Source: Mastigias papua (lineage: Eukaryota; Cnidaria; Scyphozoa; Rhizostomeae; Mastigiidae). Taken from it: a DNA stretch of 64,000 bases. This document shows, piece after piece, positions 13,547 through 25,000 of this stretch. Under the pieces are notes generated by a model. The model was given only the letters and a program-made list of their open reading frames with translations, had not been told where the DNA came from and did not search any database. Within the stretch, counting starts at the first letter, position 1. Each line of letters begins with the position of its first letter. The DNA lies in assembly GCA_964019165.1 (NCBI GenBank), contig OZ025269.1, forward strand, positions 14,471,422-14,535,421. The letters run 5' to 3'. A program made the position numbers and the translations under genes.

Positions 13547-13993
13547 TTGTGCCTCATGGACTCTCCGAAAATCTTTGGAACATCCATCAATCGAGGCCAC
13601 AGTAGACTGCTTAGGGCAACTCTAGGCAAAGATGGAATGTACTTACGTAGTTTGGTTACCATATTCAAGAGTCAAAAAGCAACGCTAAGGTCAATCTACC
13701 ACACGCTAAAAAAGATAGCGTTCCTGCCACTCAGTTGTGTCGTTTATGAATTCGCGTGCCAATATGAAGCTCGGTACGTAGGACGCACTACGCAGAGACT
13801 AGCGGACAGAAAAAACAATATGTTCCCACGAGCATCAGGAAAGAAAAACAATGCAATGAGAGAGCAGCTACCTCGTATGTGTAACATCTCTAATCCTAAA
13901 ACGAAATGTGACTCGGCCATAGGACAACTTCGTATTAAAAATCCAGAATGCGCCAAAGCAGATACAGACGATAGTTGTCGGATCATTGGATAG
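13547..13993 (+). pseudogene. Penelope-like element, GIY-YIG endonuclease fragment
   Basis: The second half of this 148-codon frame holds VVYEFACQYEARYVGRTTQR, the GIY-YIG core as written in PLEs (VYxF...YVGRT, then a catalytic-type Arg). It is followed by an NAMREQLPRMC...NPECAKADTDD stretch and RIIG typical of these proteins. Here an in-frame TAG follows IIG, after which ARSSFHLRP continues the family pattern until a small MITE begins near 14013. No reverse transcriptase part lies upstream in frame. It is a truncated, inactivated copy lying between the inverted arms at 12811 and 16108. Confidence 0.75.
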
Positions 13994-14014
13994 GCAAGAT
14001 CGTCCTTTCATTTA

Positions 14015-14153
14015 AGACCTCGTTTACGTGATATCGGATTGAAATAAACACGATATGTTTTCATACCGTTTTGGTCTTCCGGTTGCACGAAGACAATGAT
14101 GAATACGGTATGACTTCAATACACTTATGAATATGGTATCGTGTAAACACCTC
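14015..14153. mobile_element. Small foldback element with GTTTAC(A/G)CGATA ends
   Basis: The left GACCTCGTTTACGTGATATC is matched by the reversed right end GAGGTGTTTACACGATACC. Length about 140 bp, no coding potential. It interrupts the PLE fragment ending at 13993 and resembles the ends of the two neighbouring elements, so three related foldback elements lie in a row. Confidence 0.55.
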
Positions 14154-14209
14154 AACCCGACATGGTTTCATAGCGATCGATAAGTGTTTCGGAATCAGTT
14201 TAACAAAAA

Positions 14210-15050
14210 GGCCCCGTCTACACAAGCAAAACTGGAGAGGTTCTAGACTGGATCCGATCCAGTTCAGGTTCGCTATCCGATCTACTTCAGGACCGTTTCA
14301 AAGTACATCCAGTTTAGATCCGATCTACTTTGGTATAGTATAAACGGTGAGATCTGCTCCAAAACTGGTACGGACTGAAAAAGCAAGGTAATTTTGCAGA
14401 GCCCAAATACGCATGCGTAATTAATTAAACAAAAGTGGATCGGATTCAAAGCGTCGTGTAAATATGAGAGACTTCGTTTTAATATAATAACAAAAGACAG
14501 TGTTCAAGCCATGAAATGAGCTGTGCTCATGTACCCCCGTCCGTATTGCAGATTGGATTAAGTAAGGAAGTAGTACTCTGAGATAGAGAGAGAGTTGAGA
14601 AGAGAAGTGCCTGACAGCAGACGATTCTAGTAGCTTTGATTAATTTTACTGTGTGGCTTAACTATACAACCAGTAGTAATAAACCTTAGAAAAACGACAA
14701 TTGATTTCAATTTGTAAAACATGTTTCGATTGCTTCGACAACCATCTTCAGTTACAAAATAAGCATATTGCATTTTGTAACTGAAGATGGTTGTCGAAGC
14801 AATCGAAACATGTTCTACAAATTGAAATCAATTGTAGTTTTTCTAAGGTTTATTTCTAATATATTACTGCTGAGAAACTTTGGTAACAACCAGTAGTATT
14901 TTCTTTGCTCCGATTCTGTCAAAGTTCCGCTGTCTGGGGTTTAAAAAACCCCTCCCATACATAAAGGCAAAGCCTATCCGTACTGAAACTGGATCTTCTG
15001 GATCCTACCAAGTTTAGATCCGATCCACTTTTGCTCGTGTAAACGTAGCC
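14210..15050. mobile_element. MITE with GGCCCCGTCTACAC / GGCTACGTTTACAC ends
   Basis: The first 22 bp and the reversed last 22 bp match at 18 positions, and subterminal GATCCGATC(C/T)A(G/C)TT words recur at both sides in opposite orientation. It has no transposase. It carries a nested palindromic insertion (14679-14885). Confidence 0.65.
14681..14851. mobile_element. Palindromic PLE-end insertion with 13-bp target duplication
   Basis: Two 80-bp arms (14681-14760 and 14772-14851) are reverse complements with 2 mismatches around an 11-bp centre. Each arm carries CTGAAGATGG - stem - CAATCGAAACATGT, the PLE-type terminal layout. Outside the arms the 13-mer ACAACCAGTAGTA occurs at 14666-14678 and again at 14886-14898, as expected of a target-site duplication. 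This looks like a pair of PLE ends inserted head to head without coding sequence. PLEs are known to have complex inverted or tandem terminal repeats. Confidence 0.75.
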
Positions 15051-15057
15051 ATAGACT

Positions 15058-15245
15058 AAGGCCCTGTTTAAACTAGGACAGATCCAAATGGACACGTACC
15101 AACTCTAGCACAGATAGGCTTTCCATTTGCACCAGACCTGCTGGATTCGTATTCATTTGGGTCTGCTATGTGGACCACTAAGGGTAGCTTTCCAAGGTGT
15201 ACTCATTTAAATCCGTTTCCGATTAGATCTAGTGTAAACGGCTAG
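15058..15245. mobile_element. Third small foldback element of the cluster
   Basis: It starts AAGGCCCTGTTTAAACTAGG and its reversed right end reads CTAGCCGTTTACACTAGATC. It abuts the MITE ending at 15050. No coding potential. Confidence 0.45.
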
Positions 15246-15783
15246 AACCGATCCAAACAAGAGAAGTTCGGATAGGAGGCATGCAATTTTCTCCTTAAAA
15301 GGCCACTTGCTAACACCAAAACTGCTGAAATATTGAAGGGACTCGTCATCATCGTTGGGAGGTAAAATACCGGAAACGAAAATGGATCCATATTCGGGGC
15401 AGATGTTGACAACCTGTGGCAAACTGCCCGATCAGGCCTTTTAAATGAAAATCAGACTCAGAGCTCTGGCTGCAGTTCTGCCAAGTAACTGTTAGGATTA
15501 CAGAGTGGACTGAGTCAGCCCATTCCATAACCTCTTTTAAACAATTGGTAGGTAATCACTGACCTCAGGGGCAGCCCAGGCCCCGGAAGGGGAGTAACGG
15601 GATGAAGGAGAAGACGATGAAGGTGGCGATAATGATAAGGAAGTTGGGAACTAAATGTGCTTCCCAAGCAATAATCGCCTAGAATCGCCGAATTTAGTTA
15701 TTGATGCAACTACATTAAAATGCAATACAATGAGTTTAAAATGCAAATGAAAAGCTTGGAGAAAGTTAAAATGATTCACAAAC

Positions 15784-18700
15784 CTTTTCTTGGATCTGGA
15801 AATCTTTTACTTGATCATTATACATGTCAAAAACAAACTTGGCAAGGTGTGGCATGTCTTCGGGTACAAAAAGTTCCCCTTGAGGAGGCGTATCGTTCTA
15901 TGACAATAAAATGAACGGAGAGATAAGGTATTCCATAAGACTATGACTGACTCAGACGATTTTACGGACAGCCTGGGTAAAAATATTATATTAAAGTCAG
16001 AGTACATCATATTTTATATAGTAGTCTTTATATTTTTTACTTCCTCTTCTATGGATATTTGGATACTGCATGGATGTGGCTATGAGTTATATACATATAT
16101 ATATATATGTAGCAATTACATTTTTAGTTACTTTATCTTCCACTCCATTCATTCATTCATTACGTGCTTTTCTACAACTTATTGCCATCACTTCCTCTAC
16201 GCTAACACTAAACTAACATCACACTAACATCCTATTGCGTCATAACACCTTGCCCTTTTCTAAGGCCTGTTTTTATACTAACTTTCCCTCAACCCATAGT
16301 CTAGCCCCTCCTTTCCCACACCGATTTTTGTTATTCCATCTTTATATGTAATTCCGGGGAACAAATGTAAATATCAAATCATAACGATGCAAATGATTCC
16401 CAGCTAAGATTCTGCTTCTCGTTTGAATTGACTCCCTGTTTATAAAGAGCTTTTCTACACTGAACAAACCAGCCAGGGTTGGCACCAGGTGAAGCTAGCT
16501 TGGGTTAATTTTTGTAGTGTAGATGCAACTAATCTGTGCTTGTCCCCACTTAAACAAACACACTTCAAGAGATGGGATAGTTGCAGCAAAACAAATCTTG
16601 GTTAGTTAAACCCTAGGTGAACCCGGGTTAGTTTGCATATTGCAAATAGGACTCAAACAATGTGCCACAAAAGCTGCCTATAGTGTGGAATGTCACCCGT
16701 TAAGTCTCCTAATGCGATGGACATCAGCCTGTCCTAGTCACAAAAATGCAGATGATGCAAGATTTTTCAATCTCAATATTGACAAAAAACTTGTAAGACA
16801 GTTGTGTAGTTCTTTAAAACCAAATTTCTTCCTGTTGCACTAAATGTCCAGAAAGCCAGGGAAAAAATTGGAAGTTTGAAAGGCAGACTTCGCGGGGATA
16901 CCTCAGCAGTTGTGGAGCTAACTGCTATTACTTCTTTTTGCACCTGCTCTGAACTAAAATAATCTCACAAAGTAAATCAATCACCAGCAAATTGGGGAAA
17001 GACTGTGTCTAGCATCAGCATGCCAAAAATGTTACCAATCTATGCACATAAAAGATACTTTAGAATACCTGTCTTGGTGTCTGGAATGTTTCCCATGGTA
17101 CCAAGTATAACTTTTGTGGCCGAGAACACAGCTGAAAGATACATTGCTGATTAGATGCAGAAAAGAAAATAAGTTTCTAGTAACTGTAGATATATTGGAG
17201 CCCAAATTAAGATTATAAATTTGGCAGTATCTTCGAATCACAAACTACAGGGAAAGAGTTAAGGTTCACAGGCTAGGGATATCAAAAAAGCAGCAACTGT
17301 TTTTAGACCATAGAAAAAAGCAAATTTAAGCTATTATCTAGTGTCACGGTAAAATATTCCTCAGCATAAAGGTTACCAACCTGCCTGAATGCTGGTGATA
17401 GCTCATAGCAGTTGCGAAATAGGTCAACACGTGCGAAGATATAAAGGCCAAGTCGTGCACGTGACATTGCAACAACTAAACGACGAACATCTCTTAAATG
17501 GCCAACAGCTCTTGTGCGCACAAGTGATATGATAATGTAATCGTTCTGTTGACCTTGATAACGATCTACGGTAGTAACCTACAAAAGATGAACCAAATTA
17601 GAATAATAATTTTCGTCAAAAAGGACGATATTTGCTCAAAGGAGAAATTTCTATTGCGAACATAAAGACTACCTTGAATAGAAACGGATGCCATTGGAAT
17701 CAAAAAAGGCTGGATAGTATCAGAAAGTAACACTACCAGCTCATTCAGGGGCCCATGTACGAATGAGAAACATTTGTCCAACCGTTTTTCGAAGCGCAGA
17801 GCAAATCCTCAATGCAAATTAAACACAATAAGCGTGTCACTGAAGCTTCTTCCAGAGACAGGGGATCAGAGGCACAATCAGAAGGGATGGTGAAAGCAAT
17901 GTAGAGTGCAGGGGGGGGGGACAAACTTAAAAGCAAAACAGCAACGACCATGTCTTGCAAAATTGTACAAAAATTACACATACTGTATCTCTTTATTTAC
18001 AAGTCATGGTTTACATTTTTCCCTGGCACATTTTGGTACGGCCTTTAATCAAGGGCGGCTTACATTTTTTATCCAAGCCGTGAAACCATCATAACATTTC
18101 AATTTTAACCACGAATTTAAGAGAGCGCCCAAAAAGTTATGAAATGATTGCTTGCTGATTGCACTAACTTAAAGGTTTTATAATGACGTCATCAGGGGTC
18201 CTGATATTTCACTTGCGCTGGGCCTCACAAAAGCTCTGGGCGGACGTGACAACTGCAAACGAAGTGAGATTGCAACACAAGACATCATGCGTGGAAAAGA
18301 ATGCGTTTTTACGACAAAACGCTAAAGAATACGTGATAGTGTGTTGCCCACAGAAAACCAATCAGAATGAACTGAGGGTTTTTCAGAAGATGTAACTGGT
18401 GCTTTTGCAAACAAGCAAAATCACCCGTTTAGATATAAATTGGCCAATGCTTGAACTAATGACTTTGTGTTACCTTATGAGGCTGTCCAATAAAAGGATT
18501 GTCACCACATCTTTGCTTAATGACATCTCTTATTAAGTGCTTCTGGCCATTGTAGGTCGTTAGTATAGAAATTTTCGATGCAGGATACCCAATAAGCCTC
18601 ATATACATGAAAAGAGCCACACAGTACTCTGCTTCAGCAAGGTTCTAGGGGGGAAAGAAATACAACGAATGAAATAAAAGAAATACAACGAATGAAATAA

Positions 18701-19481
18701 AAGCTTCAGAGAAAAGTAAGCAGGACAATCATTAAAAACATTTTGAAAAAAGCAAAGTAATTAAGTTATTTAATTTTTCTATCTCCATCAATCTCTTTTC
18801 ATTATATTGCAATTATCATGCACAGTCTATTTTATACGTTATTTAATGCATGGCCCCCCTGTATATAAGCTTCTCTCTAACTGAGGGGCTACCGTGCCTA
18901 CCAAAATTGAAAATGAAAAATGAATGAAAGTAAACCGAACGATTTATGATAATTTCTCTCTGGTATTTTAACGCTTTTTCCTTACAATTATATCTACGGT
19001 TTAATATACTGTAGATATTTATGTATTTTATTCTGTGATTAAATTTTGTAATAGGGTGCATCACACAAAAATGTATACACTGAATTTTCTTACTCTATAT
19101 CGTAGTGATTCGATTAAGCCCCCTCGAATAAGCCCCTATGATTTCAGACAAATGAGCCCCTAATCTCAAATAAGCTCCCATGTGGGTTATCTGGGTTCAG
19201 TGTAATGCAACGAAGATTAAAAAATTCAGCTATTGGTTTGCTCATATGTGCTAATATTTGACGAGAACAACTGTCCAACTGTCTCCTCCTTGATTCCATC
19301 TCGATTTACATTCAAATTAAAGTATTTTTATTGAAATATGAGATAAGATATTGTCTTTGGTAGACTGGGGGACCTCTAAATCTAATAAGCCCTCCCCTCA
19401 AATAAGTCCCCACCCGCACAATCGTTTCTGACAGATAGGCCCCGGGGGCTTAATTGAATTACTACGGTATAAATATTACAA

Positions 19482-19539
<58 letters not shown>

Positions 19540-22030
19540 CAAATCTAATCACAAAAATATCTGTTATTTGATGCTGCTCTTCATGACAGTGCTCTCCTTT
19601 ACAACTATCTTAAGTCCAAATAGTAAAAGAAAGACTTTTACACGCTCAAATCATTCGCGAATGCTTAATCCAGCCCTCTGAATAGATACTTGCCGGCAGT
19701 GCGAACGATGTTCGCATAGTTTTCTGTTGACTATGTAACGAATACTGACTCAAGATAAGTAAGTGCTGCAGAAAAGCCAATCAGCATCAGGCGAGCAACT
19801 AGGAATCTTTAAGGACAGGGGTCTAATCAACAAAACAGGATACGCTACGCACTTCCTAGAGAGAATATATCTTGAAATCACGCTTTTCAAATTTTGAAGC
19901 AAAGAAATCGTCCGAGAAGTTTCAGGATTTCATAACTGTCATGTGAAACAAGGATTATAAGCAGGTTTCTTTTACGAGACTACAAGAAAGAGTTTCAAAT
20001 TTCTCCAAGAAAAAGGGCACTTTTACCTTTATTGGAAGGACAAAGGTCCAGATCCCCAGGACCCACACTGAAGTTGTAACACGCCTGAGCATATTTTCAC
20101 CTCTACAGCTATAGTTCTTAATCACTTCTAAGCATGTGCTTGCAACCTATTATATCGAGGATGATACATCTATGTCTTCAGACATTTGTTGAGATTTGTT
20201 CTAACTTTCAAAATTTGATAATTTGAAATTTGATCAAAACCTGACAAAAATATCTCAAATTCACTAATTAAGAATACATCTTGACCTCTTGAGCAAATCT
20301 TAATTAAGAATATATCAATATATTTTACACCCAGTAATGGAGTACTAACGACTGCTTAATCTACTTCGTTCTACAATAGTCCCCAAAAGTCCTTGGACAC
20401 TTTGCACTTTTGTATGCTGTAATTAACTTTCATCCCCCTCATCTCCTTAAACAATGAGATTTTTGAGAGAGGTACATGCGAAAATGAGAAAATATCACGT
20501 GCACGACAACTTCAAGTGTCCCATAGACGAACCAACATAGTTCTAGGGGAAAGGGGACGAACCAACAAGACATACAAAATAGCAAAATTGCAGAGCATCA
20601 AAGCCTCTGGTAAGTATAGTCAGAGGAATTAAATTTCTAGGTATAGTACAAGAAACAACAGAAATCTCAACACCCCAAAGTTTAAGCTGGAATGTGCAAA
20701 AAAGTGGCTTCCACTATTCCGGGCTCAAAGCTTCAAATGAAATATTGTTGAAATAAGGGAAAGCCCCTCGCTCTTTCAGTTGAAAAGAAAATTACAAAAG
20801 CATTTGAAGAGCTCAGTAAACCCTAACTAAAACATGACTCCGAAAAAGATGAGACATGAATCAAATCCTAGTTAGCATCGAATTTTTAAATTTTGTTTTT
20901 TATTGCTAATTTATGACATATATGTAACTTGTATTTTTATTTTCCGTTGGGATATTGAGCAAAAACATGAATGGAAATAAATAGAAAATAAAAGGGGGTG
21001 TGCGTATATTCCAACGATGACAAAATGTAGAGTAATGTATTTTTAATCTTCTATTTGTAAGTGTCCCAAGGACTTTTCGCAAGTATCGAATATTGTAGAT
21101 CTAAAGCCTGTTTTCCACTAGGTGAAATTGCTCGCGCGATGCAAAATCCTTCGAAGTTACGCATGCGTATTTTATTACTTCAGGGTAAGGAGAATGAAAT
21201 CGCAAACTTCGAAAGATTTCTCATCGCGCGAACGATTTCGCCAAGTGGAAAACAGGCTTATGAGAGCAAGACTGAATAAAGCAAAGACGAGGACACAGAC
21301 TACAAAGATTAAACTTGGACCATACAGAGACAATGTAAGGTACACGTGGAGCCCAACAACATTTGCGTAGTCACTCTCGACTGGAAGATACAATACTCAA
21401 GCTTACAGCTAGCAGAACCTTGCTCTATAGAATACGATACAAAGGATAACAGCAAAACGTGAGATCGTCAGTTCCTAACAAAATGAATGAATCTCAGTTC
21501 ATGCTCGCATGTAACTATCCTCACCAGCATTTGTCCTAAAAATCATATAAATCATTGACGCTAGAATCTGTTTTCTATTATTGGCGAGCATGAAAGAATG
21601 GCAAACAGCCTCCACGAATATATCAAAAATTCTCGATATCATTTTCATGTTTCTGATCTGAACAATGTATACAGGTGTGTACATGAGTTTTATTCTCAAA
21701 AGCCTACTGTGCTGCTTTATTCATTGCGCTTAGCGCAAAAACAGAATTCTTCTTCTTGAAATCCTACCATGTGAACATTCCATCTGGTACATTTGCTTGA
21801 TTCTGGGAACCAAAACAAGCTTAAGCTCTACTTTGGATAATCACAAAAATTTTCCCACCTGATAGAAATATGGAGTTGGTTCAGATTCCCCAATGCCGTT
21901 GAAATCTTGAACATCTATCAGCTGATAGTCGTATGCAAAACCAGAGTTGGCAAGAAGGTATTCAGGGCTCTTCAAAACATGAGGTAAATTGCCCAGATTA
22001 TCATACCTCCAGCTGTAAAGGCTACATAAA
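15784..22030 (-). CDS. AQR: AQR exons 36-40 (RecA-like domain 2 and start of the C-terminal region)
   Basis: Exons: 21859-22030, 18474-18644, 17381-17578, 17069-17131 and 15784-15897. Landmarks: [11 protein letters not shown] and [11 protein letters not shown] (exon 36), [16 protein letters not shown] (exon 37), [14 protein letters not shown] with [20 protein letters not shown] (exon 38, motifs V and VI, with the Arg finger region), [17 protein letters not shown] (exon 39) and [16 protein letters not shown] (exon 40). Exon 40 ends QIQEK before a GTTTGT donor, so at least one more exon with the stop codon should follow below 15784. I found no convincing candidate; the open frame at 15207-15422 does not look like an AQR tail. 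The intron before exon 36 is the longest, about 7 kb. Confidence 0.94.
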
Positions 22031-25000
22031 CTGCAAAAGACAAGTAAAGGGTATAATGACACAACCCAATGCCCAACGACCTAAAATTTCATCTACTTCG
22101 CTACGATCAGGCCCGACGAGAGGGGGGCAGGTGAGACAGATTGTCCTGGACCCCAATCCTGAGAGGGACCCCAGGAAGCTATAAAATGATTCTCTGGTGG
22201 CTTTCAGCGATACAGTCACGTCATCAGAGAGCCCGTTTTCTCCATTTGCCTCCTGGCCCCATACAAGCTCTCGTCGAGCCTAGCTATAACAAAACAGAAA
22301 GTATTTCATAGTCGAAAACAGACAATTTACTTTGAAAACCGAGAATAACAGAAAGGTTCTAAAAAAATTTCAGATCATAAAATGTCATCTGCCATTTCAT
22401 AGTTGGAGTTGTGTCAGCCGAGAAAGCTTTCAGAATATCTTCAGTCATGCTTGCTTTCCAATGCAACACAAGAAGTTTTGCTAGGGCACTTTAACCTACC
22501 TATAGTTACCAATGGTTGGAAAACCTTGTACTACACAGCACGATACACGATACTGTTATATAAGAAACGAACTCTCTGCTTTCAGGCTGGATATTTCTTA
22601 ATACTCTGTCAAATCCAGCCTTAAATGTTTCTTAAAAATCTTGAAATTTTCAATCATAACAAGGCAACTGGCAGCAAGAGATAGAATGATTAGTCAAAAA
22701 CATACGAGAGATGGATGTTTTTTTGTATTTTGTTTCCAATGTAATAAAAAATTTTCTTGTACAAGCTGTCTTTTCAAGTTTACTGTCTTTTCAAGTTCAC
22801 TATTGAGGCTCAGCCGGCCTGTGCTTTATAACTGTTATTTAATTTTTGCCCAATTTGAGCCTCATATTTCTTATATGATTGTTTCTTATGAAAAAGTATA
22901 AATATGAGAAAATGGCCGACCCGAGAGGGATGTGTGCGGACCTGAAAAGTATCACAGAACATAATTCTCAATTCAACCATCAAACCATGATTGAAAATGG
23001 CTAAAGAGGCAAATTACGAAACATCTCAAATGAGCCATAAACCCAAATGAAAACATAATGAATTTGCTGAACACATGAGTACTACCGCTTACTACTTACC
23101 ACCGCAAGAGTATACTTTGCAACAAGCGGGGCCTCTATTACAATATGGGAAAACCCTTCTCCCAAGGTACGCTGCAGACTTGTATAATTAGAGATACGTC
23201 ATAGAAGAAACAAAAATCCATGAACAAATCATAATGTCTACAAGCAGATAAACGGGATTCGTATGTCTAATTTTGTAAATAACGTGAAATGACATGAAAA
23301 GCTTATTTCTTTGGTCTCTCATTTTAACTAGCTGCACTTACCAAGACAGGAGCTGCAGGCTTGGCGGAAAATCACAAAATACAAGCCAACGAAGGGATTT
23401 GTAAAGAGAATGGTCTTACAAATAGGAACAAATAAAAAACTTAAAGGGCTGTGAGCGAGGTATTCTCAGACTTTGCTGTAATAGACACAGTAATAACGAG
23501 GTGCCAAATTTACGTAATGGCTTTCTATCAAGGGAATCTTTCACAACTAGCATCTATAAGGAGATTCTCTGGGGAAGAGCAGAAAGAATAGATGGAAGTT
23601 GCTTTCAGATTTCAATGCAATAGATGCTTAAGAGTTATATAGCTTACATGCCTTTTGTGTACTACTGTGCAGTCCTTCCATTCTCCAGAGACCGATATGC
23701 AGTTTGCAACATTTTAAACTAGTATCATTTGAATATAGTCTTCTAAAATTTATTAACGTGAAGAAAGTCCCAATCGAAATTTGTGAACTATGAATTACAG
23801 TTTGAAAATGAGATCTGACCGATATTTCTCATCATAATATAAAGCTTGGCCGAATGGTATATACGAGTATCAAAGTTGGTATGCAATATCAAAGCCTTCA
23901 AAAAATCTAGTTACCTATAAAGACTTCTATTGTTTTAGTAAGTAATATCGCGGAACGGCCTTAGGGCCAACAACAAAGCCCCAACAAAGGAAAATAGAAA
24001 GGTTAAGTAGAAAGAGAGATAATATGAAGATTGTTGATGTTAGTTTTGAAACAAGACAAGTTGCAGGACACTTAGATGGAAATGGAAGGCAAGCCGTTCC
24101 ATATTTGACAAGTGCTTGGAATGAAAGGTGATTTGAACGATAGAGCTCGTGGAGTAGGTAGCAAAACCGGTTAAGGATGTGGTTGGGTAGAGCTTCTGGT
24201 GGGTCGAACACGTCTCACTGGATCACCAACAATATTCTTGATTTCCAGTGAGCGATGTCCGGGAAAATTTCGATAGAAAATGTGAATATCTCCAATCAGA
24301 CAACGATGAGAACGAGATGGAGAGATTTGGTGAGGCTTGGATTATTCACGAGACGATGACTTTGGACTGGACTTAGTTGAGAAAATAGAAAAAAGAGTTA
24401 GGAGTACAACGGCCGCACATGGGAGCACTACTCCACAGAAGGATGAATCTGGGATATGTATATAGTCAACAGCTGAGAAGGTGAGAAAAAGCCACGAGGT
24501 CTGGAAAGGAGGCGGAGTTTTTGAGTGTAATGAATGAAGTAAAATCCTCAGGTGAACACAACTGACTTTGGAAACATACAAGTCTCCTGTAATCACTTAC
24601 ACTAAACCCACAATTCAAGAAATCTATAAACAATATTCATCCTCACTACAATCAAGCTTTGAAGAGCATGAGATGGTTGGGTAATTTACACAGTTTGGTA
24701 CATGTAGGGTGAAATTGTGTCGCCAGCAAAAGCTACAAGGATACTCATAATAAAGACAAGCAGGCTAACTGATCGCAAATTGGTCATAAGTTTATCTTCA
24801 GGATGCAGAAGCAGGCCGTTGATGTCCTCCAAAAGACTGGATAATGTCAATAACTGTTGTGAGTTTCATTGCCTTGATATAACTTCAAAAGTGGCTACTG
24901 AAGTGTATGAGAAAATATATATCTATGAAAGGAAGTAAGGGGGAAAGTTTTGCCGAGAAGAATTAGCTGAAAATGAATGGAACTTATGACATGCCACCTA

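Noticed and set aside
15207..15422. 71-codon frame as the missing last AQR exon
   Set aside because: A CACAG acceptor is available, but the translation is hydrophobic and mixed, not the acidic tail expected, and it overlaps a small foldback element.
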